Shown: in pieces, positions 27,554 through 36,265 of the stretch | How positions within the stretch are numbered: the stretch's first letter is position 1 | Layout of the letters: each line of letters opens with the position of its first letter | DNA from: Gemmatimonadota bacterium | GTDB taxonomy: Bacteria > Gemmatimonadota > Gemmatimonadetes > Palauibacterales > KS3-K002 | Assembly: GCA_020350785.1 (NCBI GenBank) | Contig: CP070722.1 | Location: 3,863,802 to 3,922,431 of the forward strand | Direction of reading: 5' to 3' | DNA: 58,630 nt | Position numbers and translations under genes: made by a program | Notes under the pieces: generated by a model | What the model saw: the letters and a program-made list of their open reading frames with translations, nothing else | What the model was told of the DNA's origin: nothing | The model's database searches: none

Positions 27554-27583
27554 TTGACGTCGCTATCCGAAAACCATTAGGAT
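27554..27583 (+). promoter_or_regulatory. Candidate promoter of the molybdenum hydroxylase operon
   Basis: TTGACG (27554-27559), an 18-base spacer and TAGGAT (27578-27583) lie about 90 bases ahead of the first gene. The -35 is near consensus and the -10 is moderate. Confidence 0.45.
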
Positions 27584-27672
27584 CGAGGCATTCGACGGCA
27601 GACTCGCTCGACCGCGTACGTACCTTTTCCTACTTCGGGCGGCGCGCCGCAATGCGCTGCTGGGAGCGACCG

Positions 27673-28173
27673 TTGATAGAGATTATTCGTCTGAGCGTTA
27701 ACGGGGACTCACACGAGATCGGTGTTCCAAGTCACTACACCTTGCTCGAGACCCTGCGCTACGTGTTGGGATTGACCGGCTCGAAGCAGGGCTGCGACAA
27801 GGGGGACTGCGGTGCCTGCACCGTGCTCCTCGACGGCCTCCCCACCCTGTCTTGTATCCTCCCGGTGCAGGAAGCGATTGGCAGACAGGTGACGACGATC
27901 GAAGGCCTTGCCGACCCAGACGGGCCACACGCCCTGCAGGACGCATTGGACCTAACCGGCGGCGCTCAGTGCGGCTTTTGTACCCCGGGAATCCTGATGT
28001 CCGCCGCCGCGTTGCTGAACGTCAACTCGAGCCCTACGCGCCAGGAGATCCGTGAGGCGCTCTCCGGCAATCTTTGCCGGTGCACGGGCTACACGAAGAT
28101 CTACGAGGCGGTGGAGCTGGCGGCTCGGGCGCTGCGTGAGCAGCGCCCTCCAGCGGAGGTGCTGAGGTCATGA
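27673..28173 (+). CDS. [2Fe-2S] small subunit of a xanthine dehydrogenase-family enzyme
   Basis: About 166 residues. The plant-type ferredoxin cluster motif GCDKGDCGACTVLLDG with a further TLSC, and the helical second-cluster motif CGFCTPG...NLCRCTGY, are both complete, giving two [2Fe-2S] clusters that wire the molybdenum site to FAD. A TTG at 27673 is preferred because GGGAG lies six bases upstream and homologues begin at the IEIIRLSVNG strand; an ATG at 27652 is possible. It is the first gene of the three-subunit operon, with an ATGA overlap to the large subunit. By analogy with HcrC it would be the gamma subunit. Confidence 0.92.
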   Translation: MIEIIRLSVNGDSHEIGVPSHYTLLETLRYVLGLTGSKQGCDKGDCGACTVLLDGLPTLSCILPVQEAIGRQVTTIEGLADPDGPHALQDALDLTGGAQCGFCTPGILMSAAALLNVNSSPTRQEIREALSGNLCRCTGYTKIYEAVELAARALREQRPPAEVLRS

Positions 28174-30608
28174 AGCTCGAGGACTTCAGGCAAAAGCAAG
28201 CGGAGAAGGCCGCGAGCCAAGAGGAGCTGCGCCGAGCGCTGGAAAGCGAGTTCCAGATCATAGGCCGCCGGCTGCGGCGGACCGATGGGTTGGCCAAGGC
28301 CACCGGACGCGCCGTTTACACCGACGACATCTCACTGCCCGGGATGCTGCACGGCAAGATCCTGCGCAGCCCCCACCCTCATGCCCGGATAGTCTCGATC
28401 GATGTCTCGGCCGCCCTCGAGCTGGAGGGCGTGCACGCGATCATCACGGGTAGCGACATGCCCGTACCCTATGGGATCATCCCCTGGACTCGGGATGAGT
28501 ACCCGCTTTGCGTCGACAAGGTCAGGCATGTCGGCGACGGCGTGGCAGCGGTAGCGGCGGTCGACGAGGAGAGCGCCGAACGGGCGATCGGCTTGATAGA
28601 CGTCGAATACGAGGTTCTTCCGTACCACCTCGACCCCGAGGCCGCCCTGGAGGATCCCGACACGCCGATTCACGAGCCCAGAAGGCCCGGCGAGAACGGC
28701 AACGTATCAAAGCATGTCCACCTCGAGTTTGGCGAAGTCGACCGCCTGCTGGCGGAATCAGATGTCATCGTAGAGGGAGAGTACTATTTCGAGGGCACGA
28801 CCCATACGCCGATCGAGCCGCATTGTGCCATCGCCCACTTCGATCCCGGTGGCAAGCTCACGGTGTGGTCGGCAACCCAAGTGCCGCATTACCTGCATCG
28901 CGAACTGGCGCGAGTTCTCGACATCGACGTTGCCAAGGTTCGCGTCGTTCAGCCGCCGGTCGGCGGCGCCTTCGGCGGCAAGTCGGAGCCCTTCGATCTG
29001 GAGTTCTGTGTCGCCAAGCTGGCGATGATCACGGGTCGCCCGGTGAAGATCTTATACACGCGAGAAGAGGTCTTCTATGCCCATCGCGGTCGACACCCGA
29101 TGCTGATGCGTTACAAGACGGGCGCGAGCAAGGACGGACGAATAGAAGCCGTTGACGCGCGAACGATCCTCGACGGCGGCGGTTACTCGTCCTTCGGCTT
29201 GGTCACCACCTATTACTCGGGTCAGCTGATCACCGCGCCCTACCAGATGCAGTCCTACCGCTTCGACTCGACCCGCGTCTACACCAACAAGCCCTGCTGC
29301 GGCCCCAAGCGCGGTCACGGCTCCGTGCAGCCGCGCTTCGCCATCGAGGTGCAGCTCGACAAGATCGCGGAATCCTTGCAGATGGACCCCATCGAGCTGC
29401 GCCGGCGGAACTTGCTCGGCACCGATACGCGCACGGTGAACGAGTTCCGGGTGATCTCCAACGGCTTCCCCCAGTGTCTGGAGGCGGTAGAGCGGGCATC
29501 GAGTTGGAGGGACAAGTACCGCAAGCTGCCGTATGGCAGAGGCGTCGGCGTCGCAGGCTCCTGCTACATATCGGGCACCAACTATCCCATCTATCCCAAC
29601 GAGATGCCGCAGTCCGCGGTCCAGCTGCAAGTCGACCGTTCCGGCCGGGTAGCGGTCTTCTGCGGCGCCTCTGAAATCGGGCAGGGCTCCGATTCCATGC
29701 TCGCCTACATCGTCTCGGAGGAGCTAGGCGTCCCTATCGACTACGTTCGGATTCAATCGGCCGATACCGACCTCACGCCGGTGGACCTGGGTGCCTACTC
29801 ATCTCGCGTGACCTTCATGTGCGGCAACGCCTGCATCGACGCGGCCCGCAAGATCAAGCGCCAGGTGCGCGATGCCGTTGCCGAGGCTTGGGGCTGTAGG
29901 CCACAACATGTGGCACTGGCAGGCGGCTGGGCCTTTGATAGGTCTGATACCGAGCGAAAGTTGCCGATCTCGGAGGCCTTCAACCTGGCGGAGGCGAAGT
30001 TCGGCGCCTTGGGTTCCATGGGATCCTACAACACGCCCAAGGACATCCATGGCGATTACCGCGGCGGCACTATCGGTTCCTCTCCCGCCTACTCGTTTAC
30101 GGCGCATGTGGCCGAGGTGAGCGTCGATCCAGAGACCGGTTTCGTCGAGGTGGGCAAGATCTGGATAGCTCACGACTGCGGCCGCGCCCTCAACCCGATC
30201 CTGGTTGAGGGGCAGATGGAGGGCTCCGCCTACATGGGCTTTGCCGAGGCTATCATGGAAGCCCACGTCTTCAAGGACTCGGGCCTGCATAACGCGCCGT
30301 CCCTGCTCGATTACAAGATCCCCACCAGCCTCGACACACCGGAGCTGGAGTCGCTGATTATCGAATCCCTCGATCCGGAGGGGCCTTACGGCGCCAAAGA
30401 GGCGGGTGAAGGCCCGCTGCACCCCTCGATCCCCGCGATCGCCAACGCCATTTACGATGCGGTCGGCGTCCGCATGGACCGGTTGCCCTTCACACCACCC
30501 CGCGTCTGGGCCGCCCTCCGTGAGCGCGGACGGCTCGAGGCGGCCGGTCAGCTCACGCCCTGGAAGGAACGTTCCGCGATCAGCCAGCTGACCGCCGTGG
30601 GAGATTGA
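28170..30608 (+). CDS. Molybdopterin-binding large subunit, xanthine dehydrogenase family (HcrA-like)
   Basis: 812 residues. Landmarks in order: GRAVYTDDISLPGMLHGKILRSPHPHARI, the molybdopterin-contacting GGAFGGKSEPF, the GPKRGHGSVQPRFAIE segment, and the active-site glutamate in YGAKEAGEGP (Glu747). The CO-dehydrogenase active-site loop AYRCSFR is absent, so it is not form I CoxL. The accompanying FAD subunit points to the 4-hydroxybenzoyl-CoA reductase branch, but the substrate cannot be read from sequence. The family hydroxylates or reductively dehydroxylates aromatic and heterocyclic compounds. Its start overlaps the small-subunit stop as ATGA. The quoted first landmark is interrupted in places by less conserved residues in homologues. 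Confidence 0.92.
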   Translation: MKLEDFRQKQAEKAASQEELRRALESEFQIIGRRLRRTDGLAKATGRAVYTDDISLPGMLHGKILRSPHPHARIVSIDVSAALELEGVHAIITGSDMPVPYGIIPWTRDEYPLCVDKVRHVGDGVAAVAAVDEESAERAIGLIDVEYEVLPYHLDPEAALEDPDTPIHEPRRPGENGNVSKHVHLEFGEVDRLLAESDVIVEGEYYFEGTTHTPIEPHCAIAHFDPGGKLTVWSATQVPHYLHRELARVLDIDVAKVRVVQPPVGGAFGGKSEPFDLEFCVAKLAMITGRPVKILYTREEVFYAHRGRHPMLMRYKTGASKDGRIEAVDARTILDGGGYSSFGLVTTYYSGQLITAPYQMQSYRFDSTRVYTNKPCCGPKRGHGSVQPRFAIEVQLDKIAESLQMDPIELRRRNLLGTDTRTVNEFRVISNGFPQCLEAVERASSWRDKYRKLPYGRGVGVAGSCYISGTNYPIYPNEMPQSAVQLQVDRSGRVAVFCGASEIGQGSDSMLAYIVSEELGVPIDYVRIQSADTDLTPVDLGAYSSRVTFMCGNACIDAARKIKRQVRDAVAEAWGCRPQHVALAGGWAFDRSDTERKLPISEAFNLAEAKFGALGSMGSYNTPKDIHGDYRGGTIGSSPAYSFTAHVAEVSVDPETGFVEVGKIWIAHDCGRALNPILVEGQMEGSAYMGFAEAIMEAHVFKDSGLHNAPSLLDYKIPTSLDTPELESLIIESLDPEGPYGAKEAGEGPLHPSIPAIANAIYDAVGVRMDRLPFTPPRVWAALRERGRLEAAGQLTPWKERSAISQLTAVGD

Positions 30609-30616
30609 GGCCGAGG

Positions 30617-31606
30617 ATGCTGAGGCTGCACCCTTACGAGTATCACCGCCCGCGCGAGCTGGAGGCGGCACTCGAGCTGTTGAAGGAGCACGCCGGTGAC
30701 GTCATGCCCATCGCCGGTGGAACCGACCTGGTCCCCAACATGAAGCACCGCCTCTTTGCGCCCGGCCATCTCGTCGCCCTGAAGGGGCTCCCCGAGCTCC
30801 ACGGCATCGTCGAGCGGCAGGGCGAGATCGTGCTCGGTGCAGCGGAAAGTCTCAGCTCCCTGGCGGACCATCACCTCGTGAGGAGTCACCTGCCGTCGCT
30901 GGCGCGTGCGGCCGGCGCCATCGCCCACCCGATGATAAGGAACCAGGCGACTCTGGGCGGCAACATCTGCCTCGACACCCGCTGCACGTATTACAACCAG
31001 ACCTTCTTCTGGCGCGAGGCCCTCGGTTTCTGCCTCAAGAAAGATGGAGACGTGTGTCATGTGGTGAGGGGTGGCACGCGCTGCGTGGCGGCGCATTCCG
31101 CTGACACGCCGCCGATTCTGATGGCCTTAGGGGCCAAGGTCGATACCGCCTCCCCTGAAGGCGTTCGCTCGGTCGAGCTCGATGAATTCTTCATTGCCGA
31201 CGGCATCTGGAATACCCAGCGTAAGCCCGATGAGATCGTCACCCGACTCCGCGTCCCTCTCCCCTCACCGGGACTGCGCACCAGCTATCAAAAGCTACGC
31301 GAGCGTAGATCGGTCGACTTCCCTCTGTTGAGCCTGGCCCTGGCGGTCGGTCTGGATGGCGACGATCGTGTCGAATCCATCGCGCTGGTCGTAGCGGCGC
31401 TCGGAGCCAAGCCGCGCCGCATCGGCGGCTTGGAGACCTTGGCAAAGGGAGAGCGACTGCACGACGAACTCATCGAGGAGATAGCCCGGCAGGCCTACCG
31501 CCAAAGCAACCCGCTCGACAACATCATCGTCGATATAGAGTGGCGCCGTGCGATGGTGCCAGTCTTCGTCCGGCGCGCCATCCGTGAGGCACTCGCCCGC
31601 CCATGA
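30617..31606 (+). CDS. FAD-binding subunit with 4-hydroxybenzoyl-CoA reductase-type [4Fe-4S] site
   Basis: 329 residues from the ATG at 30617 (TTG at 30605 is the alternative). The FAD motifs VMPIAGGTDLVPN and QATLGGNICLDT fit CoxM/XdhB-type medium subunits. Unusually, an insert holds cysteines 123, 139, 147 and 156 with spacings of 16, 8 and 9. These equal the spacings of Cys122, 138, 146 and 155 that bind a [4Fe-4S] cluster in Thauera HcrB, as I recall that structure, and the surrounding RCTYYNQ and CHVV residues also agree. In HcrABC this extra cluster lets ferredoxin feed electrons for a reductive reaction. The three genes (small, large, FAD) overlap or nearly abut. Whether the substrate is 4-hydroxybenzoyl-CoA is unknown. 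Confidence 0.9.
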   Translation: MLRLHPYEYHRPRELEAALELLKEHAGDVMPIAGGTDLVPNMKHRLFAPGHLVALKGLPELHGIVERQGEIVLGAAESLSSLADHHLVRSHLPSLARAAGAIAHPMIRNQATLGGNICLDTRCTYYNQTFFWREALGFCLKKDGDVCHVVRGGTRCVAAHSADTPPILMALGAKVDTASPEGVRSVELDEFFIADGIWNTQRKPDEIVTRLRVPLPSPGLRTSYQKLRERRSVDFPLLSLALAVGLDGDDRVESIALVVAALGAKPRRIGGLETLAKGERLHDELIEEIARQAYRQSNPLDNIIVDIEWRRAMVPVFVRRAIREALARP

Positions 31607-31667
31607 AGGTCACTGCGGCGGCCGCATTCGGCTGGAACCGCGCATTCTAAGACTCGGTGTGTCGTTC

Positions 31668-32663
31668 TCAATCCCGCTCGATTGACTCGGCGTAGGGCTC
31701 GACCGGCTTCACGATTGCGTCCCACGGGCTGAACTTCCATACCAGGGTTGAACCGTCACGCTCGTGCGCGTTCGACTCCAAGATCTGTCCCGGCATACTG
31801 AGACGCAGCACCAGCTCCGAATTGCCGGCCAGCATCACACCCGGTAGCTTCTCTTCCAAGAAACGCCCGACCTCCTCGTCATCGACATCTCCCACGAACA
31901 GGTCCCTGAACGCTTCACCAAAGAAGCTCTCGTCGGCGTTGGCATACTGGGTTCGCGCGAGCCGCAACGCCTCCTCCACCAGGTGATCCGAAAGCGGCTG
32001 AAAGGCACGCGCCCGATCGGCTTCTCCCATGTCCCAGCGGCCCTGCTGTGCCGTCGTCCACAGACCGCCTTTGGCAAGGCCGATCAGCTCACCACGCAAC
32101 TCTGGATCGAGATCAGGGAAGCGGGAGGTCAACGACCGCTTGAACCTTTCGAGCTCGAGATCGATCAATACACCCATCAGGTTTTCCCAATAGAACCTTT
32201 CACGGTAGGAGAACGTCTTGCCATCCGCCGACTGGCTATGTCTCACTTCGATCCGGTTCCAGAAAGCCACATTAGAGTAACGGGGATCCCCTACCGCCGC
32301 CCCTCGTGATCCGGAAGTCGCGGCCGAGATATGAATTCGCCGATCGAGAGACGACCAGCGTGTAAGGTCACCCACCTCGGTCTGTCGCCTGAGGACGTGA
32401 AGCACCTTACCCTCGTCGTCCGTCGCCTTCTCATATTTCCAGCCGGCCGCTTCGTCCACGTGCATTAGAACCCTGAACTGATCTGCCGAGACCTTGAAAT
32501 CGACGTCTTCGTTCTCATCGACCTCCATCGTCTCGCTGCGCAGGCCGCTTCCATCGGGGTTGATCGTGGTCTCCACGGTGTACTCGACGCAGCCCCACGA
32601 TGCCAATCCAGAGACCAGCAACCCTGCCATGATCTGGCGACGGCTTATTCTATCTGCTCTCAT
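31668..32663 (-). CDS. Exported hypothetical protein (possible lipoprotein) of ECF cassette 1
   Basis: 331 residues from the ATG at 32663, preceded by AAAGGATC. The open frame extends to 32984 but overlaps the anti-sigma gene with unrelated sequence, so it is trimmed. ISRRQIMAGLLVSGLASWGC gives a signal with a cysteine at its end; the lipobox is poor (SWGC), so lipidation is uncertain. The mature part begins VEYTVETTINPDGSGLRSET, a pattern seen in bacterial lipoproteins of unknown function, and has charged helices further on. It lies 40 bases after the anti-sigma factor on the same strand, so it is probably a target or accessory of that sigma factor. No enzymatic motif is seen. Confidence 0.65.
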   Translation of the reverse strand: MRADRISRRQIMAGLLVSGLASWGCVEYTVETTINPDGSGLRSETMEVDENEDVDFKVSADQFRVLMHVDEAAGWKYEKATDDEGKVLHVLRRQTEVGDLTRWSSLDRRIHISAATSGSRGAAVGDPRYSNVAFWNRIEVRHSQSADGKTFSYRERFYWENLMGVLIDLELERFKRSLTSRFPDLDPELRGELIGLAKGGLWTTAQQGRWDMGEADRARAFQPLSDHLVEEALRLARTQYANADESFFGEAFRDLFVGDVDDEEVGRFLEEKLPGVMLAGNSELVLRLSMPGQILESNAHERDGSTLVWKFSPWDAIVKPVEPYAESIERD

Positions 32664-32703
32664 GATCCTTTTGCCCTCACTATTCGAGTGTGACATCGCT
32701 ATC

Positions 32704-33483
32704 TCAGGAACGAACGAAAAGGTCGAGGAACCGTGCCGTCGAAATGCTGCGATCAGGTTCCAAGTCGATCGCTTGCAGTAGCTCCAGCGCTTCCCCGGCC
32801 TGAAGTCCATCATCGAGGTGTAAGTCAGCCACGACCCGTTTCCACGCACTCGTTCCAGGGAACAGCGCTGCGCGAGCGAGACGTCCCGCCGACTCAGAGT
32901 CGAGAACCGTTGTGCGAGGCGACAAGCTGGCGAGCAGGCGACCCAGTTCCGAAACGGTGACGCTCTCAGACCTCGCGAGGGCACGCTGCCAGCTCTGGCT
33001 CGCCGCTAGTCCGGCAGTACGTGCAACTGGCGCCGCACCCGTGCGCGCCTCCATTCCTGCCAACCAGCGTTCCTGGTCGGCGACCTGCTGTAAGAGAGCG
33101 CTCTCGCGCCGGCGCAAGTCGATTACCTCGCGCAGCAGTAGCCCACAGCTCACGGCCAGGAGAAGGCTCGCTGCCGCCAGGGCAGGCCTCTGAAAGGCCC
33201 AGAAGCGACTTGGCCTTCTCACACCCCCGCGCCGTCGAACCCCAAATCCTATCGCCCCCTGCAGGCGCGGCCAAACCGTACGGGCAAGCTCCTCCGGCAC
33301 CGCAGCCTCGATCTCCCGTAGAGAAGGTTTCGAGAGGTGCTCGTTTATCCGCAACTGAACGGCGCAATCAGCGCAGTACGAAGCGTGGGCACGCAGCACT
33401 TCTATTTCAGACTGCGCCAACTCGCCGCTCGTAAGCGCATCGAGCTGCTCCTCGAAAGCGCGGCAATCGATGTCGTTCTTCAA
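32704..33483 (-). CDS. Anti-sigma factor with zinc-binding (ZAS-like) motif, cassette 1
   Basis: 259 residues, TTG start in a TTGA overlap with the sigma gene. HASYCADC near residue 33 is the Hx3Cx2C zinc motif of zf-HC2 anti-sigma domains. One membrane helix (PALAAASLLLAVSCGLLL) lies near the middle, followed by a coiled-coil-like LRRRESALLQQVADQERWLA and a helical periplasmic part. The cytoplasmic zinc domain would hold the partner sigma factor, and release would follow periplasmic sensing or intramembrane cleavage. The partner is the immediately upstream ECF sigma factor. Confidence 0.85.
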   Translation of the reverse strand: MKNDIDCRAFEEQLDALTSGELAQSEIEVLRAHASYCADCAVQLRINEHLSKPSLREIEAAVPEELARTVWPRLQGAIGFGVRRRGGVRRPSRFWAFQRPALAAASLLLAVSCGLLLREVIDLRRRESALLQQVADQERWLAGMEARTGAAPVARTAGLAASQSWQRALARSESVTVSELGRLLASLSPRTTVLDSESAGRLARAALFPGTSAWKRVVADLHLDDGLQAGEALELLQAIDLEPDRSISTARFLDLFVRS

Positions 33484-34052
33484 AATATCTCCCCCATGCT
33501 CCTTAGTTTCTGCGCCAACTTCCTACGAGCGAAGTGCAGAGTCGTTCTAACAGTCGTAGGGCTGATACCCAGATCTCTTGCCACCTCGAGCTGCTCTTCC
33601 TGCTCCATTGCCACTCGCACGAATATCAGGCGCTGACTCTCGCTCAGCGTCGACAGCGCTTCGACCAGGCGTCGATGAAACTCTCCACGCTCGAGCTCGA
33701 TTTCCGGGTTTCCGCTTCCCAGCGGCGCGGGCATTCGGTCGATCGCATCGACGTCTGCGGAGACTTCCCTGCGCAGCCAACTTCGCCGCAAATGGTCCAG
33801 GCATCCGTTGCGGTGAACAGTGAAGAGCCAAGCGCGAAATGACTTGCTCGGATCGTAACGCTGAATTCGATCGTTCACCTTGACCCACGTTTCCTGAGTG
33901 AGATCCCGCGCCCAATCCCAATCGCCCGTATACCGGTAAGCACGCGCCAACAGCGGGCGCGTCAGAATCGCAACCAGCTTCTTAAGGCTCCCCTGGTCAC
34001 CGCGCTGGAAGGCCAGCGCCAGCGCCGAGATCTCTCTATCGTTCACCCGCAT
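33480..34052 (-). CDS. ECF-type RNA polymerase sigma factor, cassette 1
   Basis: 190 residues. Region 2 is seen in AYRYTGDWDWARDLTQETWVK and the -10-recognising FRAWLFTVHRNGCLDHLR. Region 4 is LSESQRLIFVRVAMEQEEQLEVARDLGISPTTVRTTLHFARRKL, with its helix-turn-helix. The size and lack of regions 1 and 3 are those of group 4 (ECF) factors. GAAGAGGTG precedes the ATG. It heads a three-gene unit of sigma, anti-sigma and exported protein. Its own promoter is not recognisable in the 291-base gap to the divergent glycosyltransferase gene. The quoted region-4 stretch is a composite of two helices with a short turn. Confidence 0.9.
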   Translation of the reverse strand: MRVNDREISALALAFQRGDQGSLKKLVAILTRPLLARAYRYTGDWDWARDLTQETWVKVNDRIQRYDPSKSFRAWLFTVHRNGCLDHLRRSWLRREVSADVDAIDRMPAPLGSGNPEIELERGEFHRRLVEALSTLSESQRLIFVRVAMEQEEQLEVARDLGISPTTVRTTLHFARRKLAQKLRSMGEIF

Positions 34053-34343
34053 CGCACCTCTTCAATCTCGCCTCCCGACTTCGCCGAACTCGCCAGCGCT
34101 TACTGGGCTTTGACCCAGATACGTACGGAGGCGACGTTCCGTTTATGCAAACTAGTAACCTGCCGGGCAGCAGGCACACGGCTCGCGCCCGCCCGGGCTT
34201 CTCCTTTGCCACCGTTGCTTGCGCCGGCCTTGAAGACCACGCCCCGACGCGTTTTCTTTGTCGTTGATGATTCACAGGCAGGATAGCAGGGAACGGTCGC
34301 GACTCCACAGGCTTCCAGCGACCCGAGACAGCAAAGTGTATCC

Positions 34344-35150
34344 GTGACAGACAGCACAGACAAACTGGAAGAGGCCAAAGAAGGTCACGGTCACGGCCCG
34401 GCCTCGAAATACCGACCCTGGCGCCGACTTTCGCCTTTGGCGCGAAGACGCTTGATGCAGGGCGCCGGCGCGGCGGTGGCCGCGACTTGCTTCGTGACCG
34501 TCGTCTATCAGGCGATTATCTGGCCAAACGTGGCGCGCTTGGGACGGACGAACCCAGAGAGCACGGCGTTCATCGATAGCTACCTGGCGCGCCGCGACGA
34601 TTCTGGCAAGAGGGCGCGGCTACTCTGGACCTGGGTGCCCTACGATAGCATCTCACCGAATCTGAAGCGTGCCGTCCTGGTGGCTGAGGACATCAACTTC
34701 TTCTCACATTCCGGATTCGAGTTTGCAGAAGTGAGGCTGGCCATACGCGACGCGCTGGCCGGCAACCGGGACCTTCGCGGGGCGTCGACTATATCCCAAC
34801 AACTCGCCAAGAATCTGTGGCTGTCGCCGTCGCGCAACCCGCTGCGCAAGATCAAAGAGGCGCTATTGACTCGTCAGCTCGAGCGGCATTTGTCCAAGCG
34901 GCGGATTCTCGAGATCTATCTGAATATCGCAGAGTTCGGGCCGGGCGTGTACGGAGCGGAGGCCGCGGCGCGCTATTATTTCGGTATGCCAGCCGCAGAG
35001 CTCAACGAACTGGAGGCTGCACAGCTCGCAGCGGCGCTGCCCCGGCCGGCGCGCTGGAACCCGCTGAGCGATAGCGAGAGCTATCGACGCTACGCGGCCC
35101 GCATCGTCGAGCGCATGGATAAGGCCCAGTTTCTCTGGCGGCGAATCTAA
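34344..35150 (+). CDS. mtgA: Monofunctional peptidoglycan glycosyltransferase
   Basis: 268 residues with one N-terminal membrane helix (about 40-60). The glycosyltransferase family 51 motifs are complete: catalytic Glu115 in VAEDINFFSHSGF, GASTISQQLAKNLWL, LERHLSKRRILEIYLN and GVYGAEAAARYYF. There is no transpeptidase domain, so it polymerises lipid II into glycan strands without cross-linking, at the periplasmic face of the inner membrane. The start is GTG at 34344 with a poor ribosome site; the hydrophilic first 35 residues are plausible as a cytoplasmic tail. It is divergent from ECF cassette 1 and convergent with cassette 2. Confidence 0.93.
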   Translation: MTDSTDKLEEAKEGHGHGPASKYRPWRRLSPLARRRLMQGAGAAVAATCFVTVVYQAIIWPNVARLGRTNPESTAFIDSYLARRDDSGKRARLLWTWVPYDSISPNLKRAVLVAEDINFFSHSGFEFAEVRLAIRDALAGNRDLRGASTISQQLAKNLWLSPSRNPLRKIKEALLTRQLERHLSKRRILEIYLNIAEFGPGVYGAEAAARYYFGMPAAELNELEAAQLAAALPRPARWNPLSDSESYRRYAARIVERMDKAQFLWRRI

Positions 35151-35194
35151 CTTCCAGGCGGATAGCACTCACATCTTGGTCCCGCAAACGAGCA

Positions 35195-35227
35195 CGGCGC
35201 CGGCCCCCCTCTCGAAGACCGGCGCCG
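35195..35227. terminator. Hairpin between convergent mtgA and PDZ genes
   Basis: CGGCGCCGG and CCGGCGCCG form a perfect 9-bp stem with a 15-base loop between two convergent stops. It may stop transcription from both sides, although no T-run follows on either strand. Confidence 0.5.
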
Positions 35228-35257
35228 CGGGCCCGCAGAAGCGAAGCGGCCTGCCGC

Positions 35258-36199
35258 CTACTTTTTCTCTTCCCTGATGATTCTCAAGGCCGTGCCGCCA
35301 AGCGCCTCCGGAATCTTTCCGGAGACAGTCGTCTCGCGCTTCTGCCGATAGATCTGGAAGGAGACCTCCTCATCCGCCTCGTAGGATCGCAGGATCCGCA
35401 TGGCATGGCTCGGGCTGCGTACGTCGCGACCATCTATTCTCTTGAGCACGTCGCCGGCTCTCAAGCCGAGTTCACTCTCCTCCGGAACATTCACCACCAG
35501 AACGCCTTCGGAGGTCCCAAAATAATCTCCCAGATCAGGGTTCAACGACACCAACTCCAGACCCGGAAGGCGCTCGCCCACCCTCAGCGCGAACGTCTCG
35601 GGCCCCGAGAAGTGGATCTGAGGAAGCTCGCGCAACCGCGACAGCGTGCCGCGGATCCGCTCGGCATCCTCCAGCCGGGCCCCGAAATCCTCGATATGGA
35701 TGTCGAACGTGTCATCGAAATCGCCGGCCACCAGCTCGGTTTTGGCGGCCTTTCCGTCGCGCCTGTACTCGACCTGCACCGTGTCTCCGCCCTCGAGCTC
35801 CCGTGCTCGCTCGACCAACCGCATGCCGGGCGCCGATTCGCCCTCATCATAATCGCCGCCCCCGCTCAACAGGCTCGCTCCGTTCAGGCTCGTGATGATG
35901 TCACCTTCCTGCAGCCCGGCCTTCGCCGCGGGGCCACCTTTCGTCACGCCGTCGAGCAGAGCGCCGTAGCTATCTGTCTCCGGGTTGGCCTCGGTGTGCA
36001 CGTACACACCAAGCTTGGCGCGCTGCCCCAACCACATGACGCGCGGCCCCTCACGCGGCCATACCATGACCTGGCCCCAAGGCGTCGGGCAAACGCATTC
36101 TTCCTTCTCCTTCTCCTCCTGCGCCACCGCGGGCTCCAGCACGCTCACCATCAACAGAGTCCCTGCCAACAGCATGCCCGCCCATCTCGTGTAACTCAT
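35258..36199 (-). CDS. Exported protein with two PDZ domains, ECF cassette 2
   Basis: 313 residues from the ATG at 36199, chosen for a strong GGAGG seven bases upstream. The signal peptide ends near PAVAQEEKEKEE. PDZ domain 1 (about 60-160) shows AKLGVYVHTEA, GPAAKAGLQEGDIITSLNG and TVQVEYRRDGK. PDZ domain 2 (about 225-305) shows GVLVVNVPEESELGLRAGDVLKRIDG. No protease or other catalytic domain accompanies them, so it probably binds C-termini of periplasmic proteins or peptides. It follows a sigma/anti-sigma pair by 66 bases; a DegS-like sensing or effector role in envelope stress is inference. Charged EEKEKEECVCP after cleavage is unusual and has two cysteines. Confidence 0.85.
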   Translation of the reverse strand: MSYTRWAGMLLAGTLLMVSVLEPAVAQEEKEKEECVCPTPWGQVMVWPREGPRVMWLGQRAKLGVYVHTEANPETDSYGALLDGVTKGGPAAKAGLQEGDIITSLNGASLLSGGGDYDEGESAPGMRLVERARELEGGDTVQVEYRRDGKAAKTELVAGDFDDTFDIHIEDFGARLEDAERIRGTLSRLRELPQIHFSGPETFALRVGERLPGLELVSLNPDLGDYFGTSEGVLVVNVPEESELGLRAGDVLKRIDGRDVRSPSHAMRILRSYEADEEVSFQIYRQKRETTVSGKIPEALGGTALRIIREEKK

Positions 36200-36265
36200 T
36201 CCAGTCCTCCAGATTGTGAATACCACTCGTCATGACTTCCAATGACGGTTCCTCCGTAGTCCAGC

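Noticed and set aside
28170..30608. Aerobic CO dehydrogenase large subunit (CoxL)
   Set aside because: The AYRCSFR active-site loop of form I CoxL is absent, and the FAD subunit carries an HcrB-like cluster insert instead.
32664..32984. Long start for the exported protein of ECF cassette 1 (frame open to 32984)
   Set aside because: It overlaps the anti-sigma gene with low-quality sequence, while the ATG at 32663 has a ribosome site directly ahead of a signal peptide.
34095..34160. Possible ECF promoter (GGAAC...CGT) upstream of the cassette 1 sigma gene
   Set aside because: The gap between the two boxes is about 12 bases, too short for an ECF promoter.
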